Notes: generated by a model not told the origin, from the letters alone. DNA of 64,000 nucleotides from Erythroxylum novogranatense (GCA_029891385.1 CM057225.1:17040620-17104619), one strand, 5' to 3'; shown: positions 24,605 to 37,078, counted from the stretch's first letter. Made by a program: numbers and translations.

Positions 24605-25276
24605 ATGCACCAATTGTTATTCACCGGAGAAAGGAGAGAAAGGTTTTCCAAAACAATACCTTTGGTTAAGATCGCCGTAGCAGAAGACGCCAGCGACATA
24701 GGCCTCCAAGACGACAGCACAGCTCAAGACGACGACGACGGCAACAGACGGAGGCGACAACTCGACGGAGAGGAGAGGAAGAAAAACCAGGGGCGCGTGC
24801 AGGCTGGGTGGGGGGGAGGGCTTTGGATGGTTTAAAACATAATCGAAACGACATCATTTTGAATATAATTTACAAAACGACGTCATTTTTGTTAAGCTAT
24901 AAACGTTATAGCTTCATCCGGAAGACGGCGTCATTTTGATTATGTTTTAAATGTTTGTAATTTTACAAAATGACAAAAGCCGTCGTTGTCTCGTCTGTGT
25001 TATCGGGGGCTCTGGGGAAGTGTTTGATCCGGAAAATGACGTCGTTTGGTTAAGTTATCCAAAGCGATGTCATTTCGAGATAACCAAACGACGCCATTAT
25101 TTTGAGCTCGAAGATGACGAATTACATAGATATATATTTACGACATTTACCAACGGAACACCAAATTTTATTTTCTGATCGATATTGTTAACTCATATGT
25201 TTTTCTGTCGATAATTACCGACGAAAAAATTTCGATCCCTAAATTTTCGTTGCTATTATGTTCTTTTCTTGTAGTG
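24605..25276 (-). other. leader exon, GACGTC repeats and right end of CACTA B
   Basis: A GC-rich exon-like block (24666-24857, minus) is followed by at least six ACGACGTCATTTT / AACGACGCC-type motifs in both orientations between 24845 and 25100, then the TTTTCTTGTAGTG terminus. The same GACGTC-cored palindrome occurs in CACTA A at 15121-15161. GACGTC is a bZIP-type core, so host transcription factor or transposase binding is possible. Confidence 0.6.
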
Positions 25277-25329
25277 TTGCAGGGCTAAACTAAAAAACAC
25301 CCAACACCTCTTCCTTAAATGATTCCAAG

Positions 25330-25900
25330 CATCAAAGAGCCCATAAATCGTTGGATAAGCCCTTTGTCATTCAAAATTTTCATGGATGCAATCTTGGGAT
25401 GTCTATATTTAATTTCAAACAATTAGACACCGAGTCTTCGGTCCAAGCTGCATGGCGATGATAAGAATATTTGAAGATACTGACAAAAAAAAGTTGATAT
25501 CTCTTCATCTCCTTGATATGCAATTCAGTACCATAAGAACTCCATTTTGGCACATTGTCAGGCTCAGCAAGTCCGTCATCATTTGATTAGACAATGACAA
25601 TTGACTCTAGTCTAGAACCCAAGTTCAAGCGTTGATCAAAAGGTCGAACATGTTCCTCTTCGAGCGTCTCAGTAGCTTCAATTTCATCAAATCATGGGAC
25701 CTTGCCTGGAAGATATTGTGCAGACGAATAGTAAATCCTAAAAATTTGAACACAAAAGCTTCAGCCTCCATCACATGGATATACAATTTTAAAAAGTTCC
25801 AGGTAAAAACATCCCAACACTGGATTAGTTGATGCAACTACTTCAGGGTGCCCAAATACGAGTCCATATTCAATAGGCTCAGATCACTTGTTAACATCCA
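25330..25900 (-). pseudogene. unidentified broken coding sequence
   Basis: The minus strand gives long, protein-like but interrupted readings: EPIEYGLVFGHPEVVASTNP then VLGCFYLELFKIVYP, LEEEHVRPFDQRLNLGSRLE, and DNVPKWSSYGTELHIKEMKR followed by YQLFFVSIFKYSYHRHAAW. There are at least five stops or frame changes and no introns between blocks, so it may be a processed or captured pseudogene. I do not recognise the family. It lies between CACTA B and the 3' end of the AUX/IAA gene. Confidence 0.45.
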
Positions 25901-26720
25901 TCCATTTATTTTCCTCGAGATCAAGTTAAATCTTACATTTACCCTCTATTATTGATGCAAGTAGTAGGTTGAGTCAGATTGTGATTTCTCTATAAGGTGA
26001 AGTGTCTGTACATTTTGAGCCCCTACAAGCCGAAGTGTCCTATCTTTACCAACTGGCAAGCATAAACCAATCAAATAGCAACTACAGCCAATAATGCACT
26101 GCAGCTTCACATGCTTTGCAATGAGTATCCTCCGACAAGTGTATCGACCAACCTGGCAATATCACCTTTTTTTAAGCAGAAACTCCTTGGCAACCTACGC
26201 ACAGTTCAATTTGATATACTACAAACTACAAAGCAATTCTTTAGTCGAACAGTAAACAACCACTTCACTATTTAAACAAGGAAATGCCTTAAATTTTGCT
26301 AATAACAACAATGTTTGGCAGGGCTCAGATTTAGCCTACAGAAGCATGTGGTCAGATTGGATACGTTTTCTCACCATACAAACACATACAATTAACATAA
26401 ATAATAAACAACGCACTTTACAAACTGTATTTCCTGCATTGAAGCAGGATCTTGTCCATAATCTGTTTTTAACACATAAATTGCAGTCTCACTCCCAAAC
26501 AAAGTGGTCTATGGAGTTTTATGATTTTAATTAAACAGAGATTAGAACAAAGGAACCTTGTTGTAACAGAAACATGAACACATTAAGACAACTGCAGAAA
26601 GCAATGATCTCCCAGCCAGTCCAGCAATACTTAATGCTTGCTCTCTAGTTCTCCTGCCCTGTTCCAGTTATCATCCAAGAAGCTGCTGAACGGATAGCTA
26701 GAAATAATGCTCACTGCCGG

Positions 26721-29700
26721 CTAATTCCTGTTCTTGCATTTTTCTACAGCCCTTGGAGCTGCAAAACATTTAAATTCTCCCAAAATGAGTTTAAATAAAC
26801 AGAAGCAAGAAGAAAATGACAACAAAGAATCAAACTACCACATTTATATCAACACACAGCAGCCACCATTCTCCAATAAGAACTATTCCAGTTCCTTTAA
26901 TTGGGCATGTAATTTAATGCACATCTAGCAGATGAATCCAGAGGATATTACAACAAGATAACTTTCAAAATACATGGACAGAAGATGGATATTATTAATA
27001 CGATTACACAGCTTCAAAACTGTGCCTTCATGGACTAGATCTTATCCAACATTTTTGAGAAGGCAATAGCCTACATATATAACAAGGGTTGCTATTTTTA
27101 ATGCAAAACTTATGACGTCATGGACTAGATCTTACCCATCATTTTTTAGAAGGCAGCAGCCTACATATTCAACAAGGGTAGACAGCCTTACAGCATAAAA
27201 AATGACAGAATAACATGCAATTTTCAATTCAGATTATGAGTAACATGTTATTATGTGTAAATTGAGGGAAGCTTGGCAAGTTCAATAACAACAGTTTTAT
27301 CAGCCCTGAGGGTCCTAAAAAATGCGTTAACTATACAATTCAAAATAGCAACAATGAACATTTCAGTATTTGTGCCACTGCAAACAACATTTTCAATCTG
27401 CAAATTTCCTTTCACACCCAGTTCATAAATACGAATGAAACTAACAAGTTTCATTTTTTCAACATTAGATTTGGTTTATTGGCAAAGAGACCAACCTTGC
27501 ACTTTTGGCACTACTATTAACCATTAATCCTAGGGATAGAAAATACCTGCATTATACCATAAGTTACTCTATTAGATCCATGTATTCTCCTTCTAGACGT
27601 CTTTTTGAATGTAAGCATACCAGAAGACAAGGTCTTGTGGAAATATGAAAAAAGAAATTCGGTATAGAGAATGGCATTTAATAAAATACAGACCTAGGCC
27701 AATGGCATCAGAGCTCTTCATGATCCTTAACCTCTTGCAGGTGTCAATAAACATCCTGAAGAAGAACAAAAGTTTGGATTAGAATGCCGCTGCAACAATA
27801 AGTTATCAGATAACAATGAGAAAAAAGAACGGTGACGTCCACAGATAAACAAAAATATTGAAATGCGGGAAATTTCAGAAAGTGGATAAGCAGATGAGCT
27901 AAAATGCAAATTTAGTTTCATCTCATAATGCCGTACAAAGCACAAAAAGTTCAGAGCCAAAAACAATGATTTCTAGTTTTACATGATAGGGCAATTACTT
28001 CCTTCAGAATTCCTGCTGCCTAGTGCCCATCCCACTCACAGAAGATCAAATAAAGTAAGATCCTTGTGAGGAAAAAAGGTCAGACAAAAATGTAGTACCT
28101 GTCGGTTCTGATTTGCAATTCTCTCAGTGGCACTTTACTCACAGATAACAAGTTATGTTTTTAAATATGCATTGAAGAGAATAAACCAGTGTATCAAAAC
28201 TAATATCAATGACTTCTCAGGATTGGCTTATGGTGAAGTAATCCAAAGCATCACATAAGGGCACTAATGCATGCTCAAAAGAGTCTCCCAGCTCTAATTA
28301 ATCGGCAGCAAAGCTACATCATGAAAGATAAATAAAAGAATCTTTTGTCTAACGGCATTATATAATGCCTTCCAGCAGCAATAGTATTTGAAATTCTTAA
28401 ATATTATTTGCACAAAACTGGGAAACATACTGCTAACAGTTACAGGCATAAAAGGTAACTCCTCTACCTAACATGAATTCACAGATTTTAAGAATGCTTG
28501 AAAATCAATTGGATAAAGATAAAAGATAATTTCACCATAATGAGATAAGAATAATACCCAACTTTCTATGTGGTATTCATGGAAAGTTCTTTTTGGCAAT
28601 TGCTGCCAATCCACTCCTCTAGTATGCACATAGAATAGATTGTTAACTACTATAGCTATGTAATACACATGGAATGTTCCTCAAAGTCTATGCAGAATAT
28701 AGACAAATCCTCGACTACCCCACATAAGTATTAAAAGCACACAAAGTACAGATAATCAACAGATGTTAACAGGTAAGAGAAACATCTAAAGAGTAGTAAA
28801 AACATGAAGGAGATTTGAACCAATAAAGGAAACAAACACAAGGAGTACTTACTCCCAGGGAACATCTCCAACAAGCATCCAGTCACCATCTTTATCCTCG
28901 AACGTGAGAACATACTCAGAGCCATGCAAATCCTTGAGTTTGTTCTCACACGGTACCTCCCTTCCAAGAGCTCCATGAGAACCATACTGACCTAAGAACG
29001 TCACAGCTAGCAGTAACTTGATCTGCAATAGAATTTTAACAGATGAAATATGAAGTCAATAGGCTCACCTATGGTAAAACAGCTGAACATCTTCTCAAGG
29101 GCAGAAGACAGCTCCGGATATGCAGAGTAATTTCGCAAGTCCACTTTCCGAAGATAAGGAGCACCATCCATGCTGACCTTGATGAACAAAGCACCAGCCC
29201 CCACTTTTCCATCTACTTCTTCAGTGTTCTTTGAAGAGGTAGCGAGTGAGTTCTTCCTAAATGATCTGACGGGTGGCCAACCCACAACCTGAGCCCTGCC
29301 AAATAAGTAAATATGAAGGGGGTAAGATAAAACAATTTTCTCATAGGTTCAATCAAAATCCCAGTACACTTACTTGGTAGCTGGGGCAATGTTGTTGTTT
29401 GATGAGCCGTTACAGTTTGGCCTGGTGTTATTTGAAGCATGAGGCCTCTCCTCTAATGCTTTTGGGGTTACTACCTCTTTTGCTTTATTTGGTTGAGCTC
29501 CAAGGTTGTCCATAGCAGAACCTTGTTTCAGCCCCAAGTTCGAGGATGGTCTGGGAGACAACATAGCACCTACCTCTGAGCTTGCAAGATATTTACCCTG
29601 CACCACATGAGTTGTTTCCATATTAAACTCAGTAGCAGCACTGTTATTATTCTGTTCAATAAATTCAGTTGTATTCACCTCTGAAAACCCATCCATAGCA

Positions 29701-30089
29701 TCAGAGAATCCTCTCTTGTTACCAGCAACAACATTTTTCTGCATTGAAGCACAGTGGCTATCGGTTGAGGGACGTAAAGGGAAGAAGGGCTTCTCATCAA
29801 GCTTTACCGAGCTCAAAGGGCAAAGTTCTTGATTCCTTTCAGGAGATTGAGACCCTGGAAGTCCAAGGCGCAATTCTGTAGCTTTTAGATTCAGACTAGT
29901 CTTGCCCTCTTTGGACACAGCAGAGATTATAGAACTGTCCACTGAAGAAGAATCAGACAAACCCATGTAGTTACGCTCCTTTAGTTCCAATCCATTCTGG
30001 CACACACTTTCGGCAGAGGCTGAAGAAGCCAACAGTGTAACGTTACTCTGACCCTCCTCTTCCACAACACCCAGTGGTGAGGGAGACAT
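26721..30089 (-). CDS. IAA9-like: AUX/IAA auxin-response repressor, IAA8/IAA9 type
   Basis: Five coding exons on the minus strand: 30089-29374, 29295-29069, 28991-28853, 27755-27694 and 26758-26721. Every junction is GT-AG with matching phase, and together they make 1182 nt, 393 residues plus stop. Domain I has [16 protein letters not shown] (EAR repression motif). Domain II has [12 protein letters not shown], the degron read by TIR1/AFB with auxin. Domains III and IV form the PB1 dimerisation fold, with a lysine face ([15 protein letters not shown]) and an acidic face ([18 protein letters not shown]). The tail [15 protein letters not shown] ending [12 protein letters not shown] is typical of IAA8/IAA9, as is the start [21 protein letters not shown] start at ATG 30089 because the GTG at 30104 lies outside the family start. 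The protein would act in the nucleus, binding ARFs and repressing auxin genes until degraded. It looks fully functional. Confidence 0.95.
27029..27180. repeat. 90-bp-spaced duplication in the last AUX/IAA intron
   Basis: CATGGACTAGATCTTA blocks at 27029 and 27119 are each followed by about 45 bases of near-identical sequence, including AGAAGGC and CCTACATAT. The period is exactly 90 bp. It lies within the 935-bp intron between coding exons 4 and 5 and does not affect splice sites. Confidence 0.85.
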
Positions 30090-30123
30090 TGATTTAGAGA
30101 ACACTCAGAATTCCCTTCTCTAA

Positions 30124-31236
30124 CCTGCTTATATTTAATTTGCTGTCACCAAATCAAGCATTCAGAAATATTTAAACCCATGTAGTTAGAAAACACCAAA
30201 TGCTCGAAGCTCCAATGACACAAATCAAGCATGCAGAAAGCCTTGGATCTTATGACAAGAAAGTAAGTTCACCGATATGAAATATCTGACTCACAAAGTA
30301 AAACAAGCTCGGCCAGGACATCAAGAAACGATAAAATCTTCCTATAAATAATGTAGTGTTAATTGGACCATAAATCCCTCCAAATTCCGAGGGCATGCGA
30401 GAAGCAACAAAACCTAGACGTTACAAAATTCTCAAAGATTGAGAGTAGTTGATAGAAAATTCAATAGAATACCAAGTTTTCATGTAAAATTTTGCATCAC
30501 AGGAAATAAAATAAAAATTGAAGAGAAATAAAGCTCATTACCAAAATCAACGAAAATCATCCCGAAATTAATCTTTAAAACTGAAGTACATTACCTGTGA
30601 ACTAAAAGGCCTTTCTAAGTCAAATCCCGTGCCAAAGAAAGAAAGAGTCAAAATTCCTTCTGGAAAAACAAAAAACTGCTAAAATAAACGCTCAGAGCAA
30701 GAGAGACCCACATCTCGTTTGAATTTAAAGAATCAATAACGAACATGTTGAAGTCGAAGGGAGCTCCAACAAGAGAGAGCAAGAAAACGTAGTTTTGAGA
30801 GCATCAACAATGTGCAGCAAGCATTGAACAAGAAGTAATTGCAGCACAAAAAGGGAAACCCCGTGTGAGTATAAGGCGCACACGGAAACGTCACCCCGAT
30901 AACAAATTGAGTTTTGATAAGGAAACGTTATCAATATGACTTAATACTAGTAATGAAAATGTCTGTGAAAAAAGAAGAAGAAAAAACCCCGGCTAAACTC
31001 AGCTCTGGAAAGGATTCACCGCAGCGACAGACAAGCTAAAGTTTCTCACTTCTGTTTTTTAACATTTCCAGCTATCGTCTCACTTCTGTTGTCCAGAGCT
31101 CACACAGAAACCAAGCAGAGAAGTAACCCAGACACGCGCAACCACCAAATCGTCGTGTACACTAAGTAACCCAGGGAGCATCACAAACAAAGCGACTTGT
31201 GCAGTAAAAAAACATGAAAGAAGGAGAGGCTTTACC
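30124..31236 (-). other. inferred 5'UTR intron of the AUX/IAA gene
   Basis: On the minus strand a donor CACCAG/GTAAAG at 31236/31235 and an acceptor TATAAGCAG/GTTAG at 30125/30124 frame a 1.1-kb AT-rich intron. It ends 35 bases before the start codon. 5'UTR introns are common in IAA8/IAA9-type genes. This is predicted from splice motifs only, without transcript evidence. Confidence 0.5.
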
Positions 31237-31415
31237 TGGTGGATTTTTGTAGACAAATAGGAAGATCGATTGGGGGTTTCGTTGCTTAGCTGAGAACGGC
31301 TTGTAGAGAGAGAAAGGAAGAGAGAACTAAGGACCCTCCATTTGGCAGGAATAAGGGTAACAAAAAAGTTTATTTGCTGTCCTGATGTGAAACTCTATGC
31401 ATATTTAATATAAAC
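31237..31415 (-). promoter_or_regulatory. inferred 5'UTR exon and core promoter of the AUX/IAA gene
   Basis: Minus-strand TTTATATTAAATATGC at 31398-31414 resembles a TATA box. About 30-40 bases downstream the GA-rich GAGAGAGAAAGGAAGAGAG near 31300-31325 is typical of plant leader sequence, so transcription probably starts near 31365. I saw no TGTCTC auxin element in the immediate upstream few hundred bases. Confidence 0.4.
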
Positions 31416-34187
31416 CTCTCTCTCTTTCTCAATTATTCAACCCCTTCCCCTTGTCTGTCTTCTTCTTTTTATGAAAAATCTCTACACCCTTTTTCATTCA
31501 CTGGATCCGAAACAAATATTTACAGTAAAAAGATATAATATATATAAAAAAAAGAAGAGCTTACAATTCTTAATATAAACAAAATTATTATTATTACAGA
31601 AGCTAAAACAAGAAACTGCCACCCAAAGCTAACTTCATCAACTTGTAATCTTGCGTATGATGATTGGTTTAATTTACATACAAAAGGAAAACGTCCTACG
31701 TTCTGTATTTGAAGCCACGATCAGATACATGCCTTCTCACTCCAACTTTTACTTGCCCAAATTGGGAAAAGTCATTTTTTTTATTTTTGGTAGAATTTGA
31801 TAAAATATCTTATCATGTTAAGCATCTTGATGGCATATTTCTTAAAAAAAATCCACTGCCCTTTGACGCCCCCCTCGGATCAAGATAAGCCCAATGTCCT
31901 AAAGCTTTATGGGCAGGTGATTCCGAGCATGAAACCCCAATCACAATCACACCATGCCTTGACTTTATTATCAACAACAGGAAAGGATTCTCTCCTACAC
32001 TTAATGTTCAATTATTATCCCCTAAAAACTACAGACAATTAATCCTATAGTCAGTTTTGCAAGCACAAATAAGGCAATGACGGGAATATTTCTTTCTTCC
32101 CCAAACCACTCCATATCTAATAACACAAAGATTCGTCTTCTTAAAATGCCCCTTTTTTTTTTAATGAGATTTTTTGTCTAATATTAGTTTGTCTTATTTT
32201 ATCTCATAAAATTTCAGTTATTTATTTTACAAGATTCAAGCAGGAACTCACGCAGAACTTACATGAAACTCACATAAATAAATAGCTAAAATTAGGCACA
32301 ATAAAACATCATAATATTAAATAAAATATCTAGACTCCTTCCTTCCTAAGCACCATCCCATCCGCGCTGGCACTGGCATGAGTGGGCTAACTCCGAATGG
32401 AACCCGCGCCCACCAACTTATTACATCTTCACATGTGTACGTGTAGGCCATGTTGGCAGTGGAAGGGCAAATCTGGAAATCCGCCCACCTGACGAGATTA
32501 AATTTCCAATAACGCTACGACACGGATGATGCGTTTTAGAAGGTGTTCTTGGCAGTTAGCGGGGGGTAAAAAGGGGATGATGTTAATAGAGTAGAAGTTA
32601 CGTAGAAGAGAAAATAGGGGAATTTTGAGTGGAGGAGTGAGGTAGACAGGGGACAGAGAAAAACAGGTTGAATACAGATGATGTGTTGGGGGACAAGAAA
32701 GCGGCTTTTAATTTTGGACTGCCGGCTACAGAACGCGACATCTAACTCCCTTCATCACCTCCCTTCCACTCCACGCGCTCACGCCCTCGTCCGTTTCACG
32801 CCCCCGACTCAATTCTAACACAATAAATACTATAATTTTAATTTCTAGTGTAAATTTTCGGAGAAAAAAGATCTCATTCGTTCATCTGTGTGCTCGTGAG
32901 ATCTTAAATTTATGGTTTGCTCAATTGTGATGTTAACGTTCAACTTTTGCTTTCTTTCAAAAGGAGCCCATGTCCATTGTCTATATGTATTGATTACCTT
33001 TTACTTTGTCTTGTGCCAAAGCATCCCACTTAACGTAGTTTTTTAAAAAGTCCATCATCGAAGTGCCTGTGTGTTTACTTTGTTACGTGAGACGTTCCGG
33101 TCCAATTATATGATTATGAATTTGATGAACGAAATGAGAAGGGAAAAAAAAAACGAGGAGAATTAAGATTGAATTGAACCAGTGCAAAAAGTTAAGACTT
33201 TGCTTTAATTTTTTTATTAAACTACATTATTTGAGAATCTAAGAAAGTGTAGAGAATAAAAATAGATGTTTAAACATCTACTCTTTCTTGTTCAAAATAA
33301 AAGTCGTTTTAAAGAGATTTTGATTATTTAAAATAAGTATCGTTCGTGACTTTTCATACATGATTATAATTTTACTTTTAAAATTACACTTTAATTTCTC
33401 TCTCGTCCTAATTACACAGATTATTATTTTAAAACACTTCAATATGTAATTAATAAGGGTATATTAAATATTTCATTAATTTTCTTAATAAATATGTATT
33501 CTTATAAAATGATACTTACTTTGAATAAAAAATAATATTTAATATTACGGAAAAAATGAAACAAATGTTGGTGGAGTTATGATTAGAAAAAAGATGAGGA
33601 TGGAATTAAAAATGGTAATGATAAAAGGAGGAACGAAGGGAGCACTCAAAAATGTCAAGGGGCAATAATGATGTCTCATTGGTGACAGAAATTTGGGTAC
33701 ACGCGTGTCGATTTTCTGCTTTTATGCAAGGGAAAGCTAACCCCAAACATTATTTTGCGATTTTAATAAGGATCGAGGGAATTTCGTAACCATCATTAAC
33801 TGCCACCACCTTCGCACGCTTTGCCCTTTACAATCTCAATTTTTCATATATATATATATATATATATGTATATTCCAAACACAATTAATAATAATAAATA
33901 CATGGACAGCATTTTAGATGATATATATTTTTTATTTACTGATCAATATCATCCTGTCTGCCTACTTGCCCTCATCACCCATACGTCACTATTTGGTGCC
34001 AAACCTTACTGACCCACCTCCCATCTCGTCAAATTTTGGGCCTTTATTCAATTGCTATGGCCCATTCTCTAGATGGGCAGTATTGATTTGTTTTTTTTTA
34101 TATAATTACAAAAGAGGATTACAACATTAAATTAAAGCACGTGGGCACAGAGTGTCTTACGCATCGCGGTGGAGGAGCTCCTGAATG

Positions 34188-34329
34188 CTAATAAGAGGCT
34201 CGTGGAGTATATAGAGACCTGGACTGCACGCCCCAGCGAGTTGAGCTATACTGTCCGTGTACTGATTTCTTTCTCGGTACACGTGCTATAATTGAACAGT
34301 CCACTTCCACTGCAACGGCTGATGTACAC
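34188..34329 (-). other. orphan short ORF behind a splice acceptor, uORF-like
   Basis: On the minus strand TTTTATTTTGGTGGCAG (acceptor, AG at 34331-34330) is followed by an ATG-less frame ending at TAG (34188-34190). It encodes AVAVEVDCSIIARVPRKKSV and then HGQYSSTRWGVQSRSLY. The composition is much more protein-like than the surroundings, and no main ORF follows on this strand. It resembles the leader of a gene whose upstream ORF uses a non-AUG start. I have only a weak recollection linking it to the GDP-L-galactose phosphorylase (VTC2) uORF, so no symbol is given. Confidence 0.35.
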
Positions 34330-35334
34330 CTGCCACCAAAATAAAAAACTCAGTTAGTCCCCCGAGAGGAACAGAGAGCAAATTAATAACTTCAAGAGAG
34401 TAGACTTCGAGAATAACCCGACGAAAGCCCAAGTTTCAGGTTAGCTGGAGTCTTGAGACGACTCCCCGTAACTCCGCAGTAAGCGGTGAGCCCTCATCAA
34501 TATCCTACTACAACAGCTGGTGTTTTTGTTATCACTAGAAAAGAAAGAAAAACCATTCATGTTACCTAATCCTCATATATTATGGTTAATTGGAGATGAT
34601 TTTGGGTGTGCCAAATTCTTAGAAAGCCTTTTCTTTTATAACTTTTTGAGTATGTTTAACATAACATAAATGAGTTTTCTATTATCACATTATAAAGCTT
34701 TAGAGCAATTGATATCTCTTATAAAATGTGAACGGAAGGTTGCTTATAATTGACGATTCCTCCCAACTCTCGTAAAGAAGAGAGCTTGTGCGCTAGAATT
34801 TGCCAAGAAAACAAAAACAAGACATTATAACAATATATGAATATGAATTTCTGGTACGTGATTATAATAACTTATTACTCACTACTACTAATAAGTTCCA
34901 TCAATCACATTTTATGAGTACGCAGTAGAAAGCTTTGAGCCTTAAAACAAGTATTTTTGTTGCATTTGACATCATAATAGTTAAGAGGATTACTTTAGCT
35001 TATATATACTCATCAGAACTTCAACTTTGAGAACAAGAAATATACACCTTCACCTTACCAGCGGACCTAATAGGAGACAAGTTAGGATTTAGCATTGACC
35101 AACCTTTCATCCTCCCTAATAACCGCACACGAAATGGCTCCGAGGATGTTACATTAACATTTACGATAAACCAAACTGAAAAATAGATCTTTCCTTGGAC
35201 AAAAAAGAATTGATCATGGGACTGTCTGTTCTTCCTTTTGTCTCCTCCCCATTTTTTTTCCTATTCAAGAACAGATCTTCCGGGATATTGTCACTGCGTC
35301 GGGCCCCTCGACCGGAAGCCTTCCGGCTTTGACG

Positions 35335-35888
35335 CTAACAGCTTAACCGTAGGCATGTGTCAAAACCTCCTCTCATTAGGTCTCCAAAGCAAGCTCCATA
35401 AATATTAGTATATGATGGGAACAATAGGTCCATTAGACGTGCGCGATCCAAGACAATAGCAAGTATCATGGGTCGAGGTAATACTGCTTTTCTAACCAAA
35501 TAATTAGTTTTGAGACAACGATTGCTATCAATTGTGACAATTTTAACAACCTCATTAGCGCCCTTCAATTGGAATTCAATTGTAAGAATTTTACACTGGT
35601 CGTCCTATTAAAAAATATACGTAAGATCGAATTTAAATTCAGCGGAATAAATATAAAAATTTTCCACATAGCATAATCCAACACGTCCGACTCCTGATAT
35701 GTATTGGTAGTGTTGAATGTCTGGCTATAGCATGGACATGTCCATGGCAAAACAAAAGTACCGTCACTTTTAAGTCTTCCCAGTTCAATACCCTTTAATG
35801 CCGTAACCTGACAGTTTACATGAGAAAGCATGTGAAGAAGAAACCAAATATGAGTAATGATGAATGTGACATGTCTGACCAGAAACAA
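35335..35888 (-). pseudogene. possible unidentified gene remnant
   Basis: The acceptor-like AAACTGTCAG near 35810 is followed on the minus strand by VTALKGIELGRLKSDGTFVL then PWTCPCYSQTFNTT. About 250 bases further a second frame reads RKAVLPRPMILAIVLDRARL. Both look more protein-like than chance, but no family was recognised and no full exon structure could be built. Confidence 0.25.
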
Positions 35889-36436
35889 TTAAAAATTTAT
35901 TTTTAGTAATCCCTATCGCTGGCAAACATCATCCCAGCAATGCACACGAGTCAATTAGGAGCGATATTGATAGTTACGTTCTATATTATTATTATATATA
36001 TATTGTTTATGTTTTTAGTTCTATTGCTTTTACCCTTTCTCTCAGATATTTTACCCAAACTCACTGATGTATGTAGGGCAGCATCGCCATGAGCTCTCTC
36101 TTTCATTATCTACAATAATTTTCAGAACTTTTGTTTTTAGCATCGAAAACAAGATTTTGGTGTCAAACTCAAAACGGAAGGTTGTTTGTATGCGTTTAGA
36201 AACAGTTGCCAAAACGAATAGGTGATTAACAACTCCAACTCCAAGTTACTATTATGAATCCAAGGCTGTAAAAAGTCAAAAGTTCTCTTCGCGTTAGAGG
36301 ATCCATCTTGTAATGTGCAATTGCCTCGGGATATTATTGGATGGTTCGAGTTTGACTTGTTCATTAACAAGTCAAAGTTCAAATTTTCAAGATAGTCCTG
36401 CCAAACTTCCTATGACTTAATAACAATACTTCTTCA

Positions 36437-37065
36437 TGTTGAGTTTCAATCACTTCTAAGTGGAGCTCAAAGCTCAAGTTTAGCAGAGTGTTTTTAACCC
36501 TAAATAGGTTAAGAAAAATTAGAGAGGTTCAGCCCTAGGAGAAAAGAGAGGGAAAAGAGAAAAGAGAAGCTTAGGTGAGAATTTTTGTTATTCGTTCCAA
36601 CATTGCACAGTCTTCTTCTAACCTTCGATCGCATGGTAATTTCTTGTTGAATTGGCCTGAAATTTTAACCAAATATTTTTTTTCATTGTTCTTCATTCTG
36701 AACGGTGAAAATTGGATTTAGAGATCTCCAAGGTGCCCTGATCTTCAGTAGAAGTTGTTGTCAGATTCTAAGGGTTATATTGTTCTCAAATCTTTGATTC
36801 TTTCATCTTGTTGATGATTGTTGTTGTCTTTTGAGTTGAATGATGACTTTAGTTATATCTAGAGGTGAAAAATTCTTTGTAACTTGATTGGTGATAGTGA
36901 AGTTTTTCTTTACTGGACTAGATCCTGTGATTTTTCCTTTCTCACACTGAGGGAGGTTTTTCACGTAAAAATTATCTGTGTGCTTTATTTCTTGCTCTTG
37001 TGAGTTTGTTGGTTGTTGTTTTTCTTTTGATGTTGATTGTGTTTGTTCACACAGGGAAATGTTTA
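36437..37065 (+). repeat. 5' LTR of the copia element, 3'-truncated
   Basis: Aligns with the 3' LTR through TTAACC..AAATAGGTTAAG, TTCGATCGCATGGT and later blocks. It diverges after GTTTATT, so it lacks the last ~50 bases (ending CCTAACA) that the 3' LTR has. The primer-binding site follows directly. Confidence 0.85.
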
Positions 37066-37066
37066 T

Positions 37067-37078
37067 TGGTATCAAAAC
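37067..37078 (+). other. primer-binding site, initiator tRNA-Met type
   Basis: TGGTATCAAAAC is the common copia primer site TGGTATCAGAGC with two changes. It lies immediately after the shortened 5' LTR. Confidence 0.75.

Larger units (their letters stand above)
21548..25276 (-). mobile_element. CACTA (En/Spm-like) transposon B
   Basis: The left end CATACAAGAAAA (21548-21559) is a one-base-deleted form of CACTACAAGAAAA, and the right end TTTTCTTGTAGTG closes at 25276. Flanking triplets TTA and TTG are near-matching 3-bp target duplications. Subterminal ACCGACGG / CCGTCAGTAA inverted motifs sit at 21570-21740 and 25200-25240. Inside are a transposase C-terminus (22248-22500), the conserved non-coding module, and a GC-rich first exon with GACGTC repeats at the right. 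It lacks Tnp2, so it is non-autonomous. Confidence 0.8.
31416..36431. other. intergenic region, mostly without genes
   Basis: AT-rich, with an (AT)n run at 33847-33866. A small GC-richer island at 34150-34515 is described separately. Weak minus-strand coding-like stretches lie at 35335-35888. I see nothing else supportable. Confidence 0.6.

Noticed and set aside
30090..30104. Longer AUX/IAA start at GTG 30104
   Set aside because: ATG at 30089 gives the family-typical MSP.. start, and GTG starts are not expected in plants.
34361..34515. RNase MRP/P RNA or riboswitch
   Set aside because: Only short stems and a loose GTCCCC match were seen. No pol III upstream element or full conserved core could be recognised.
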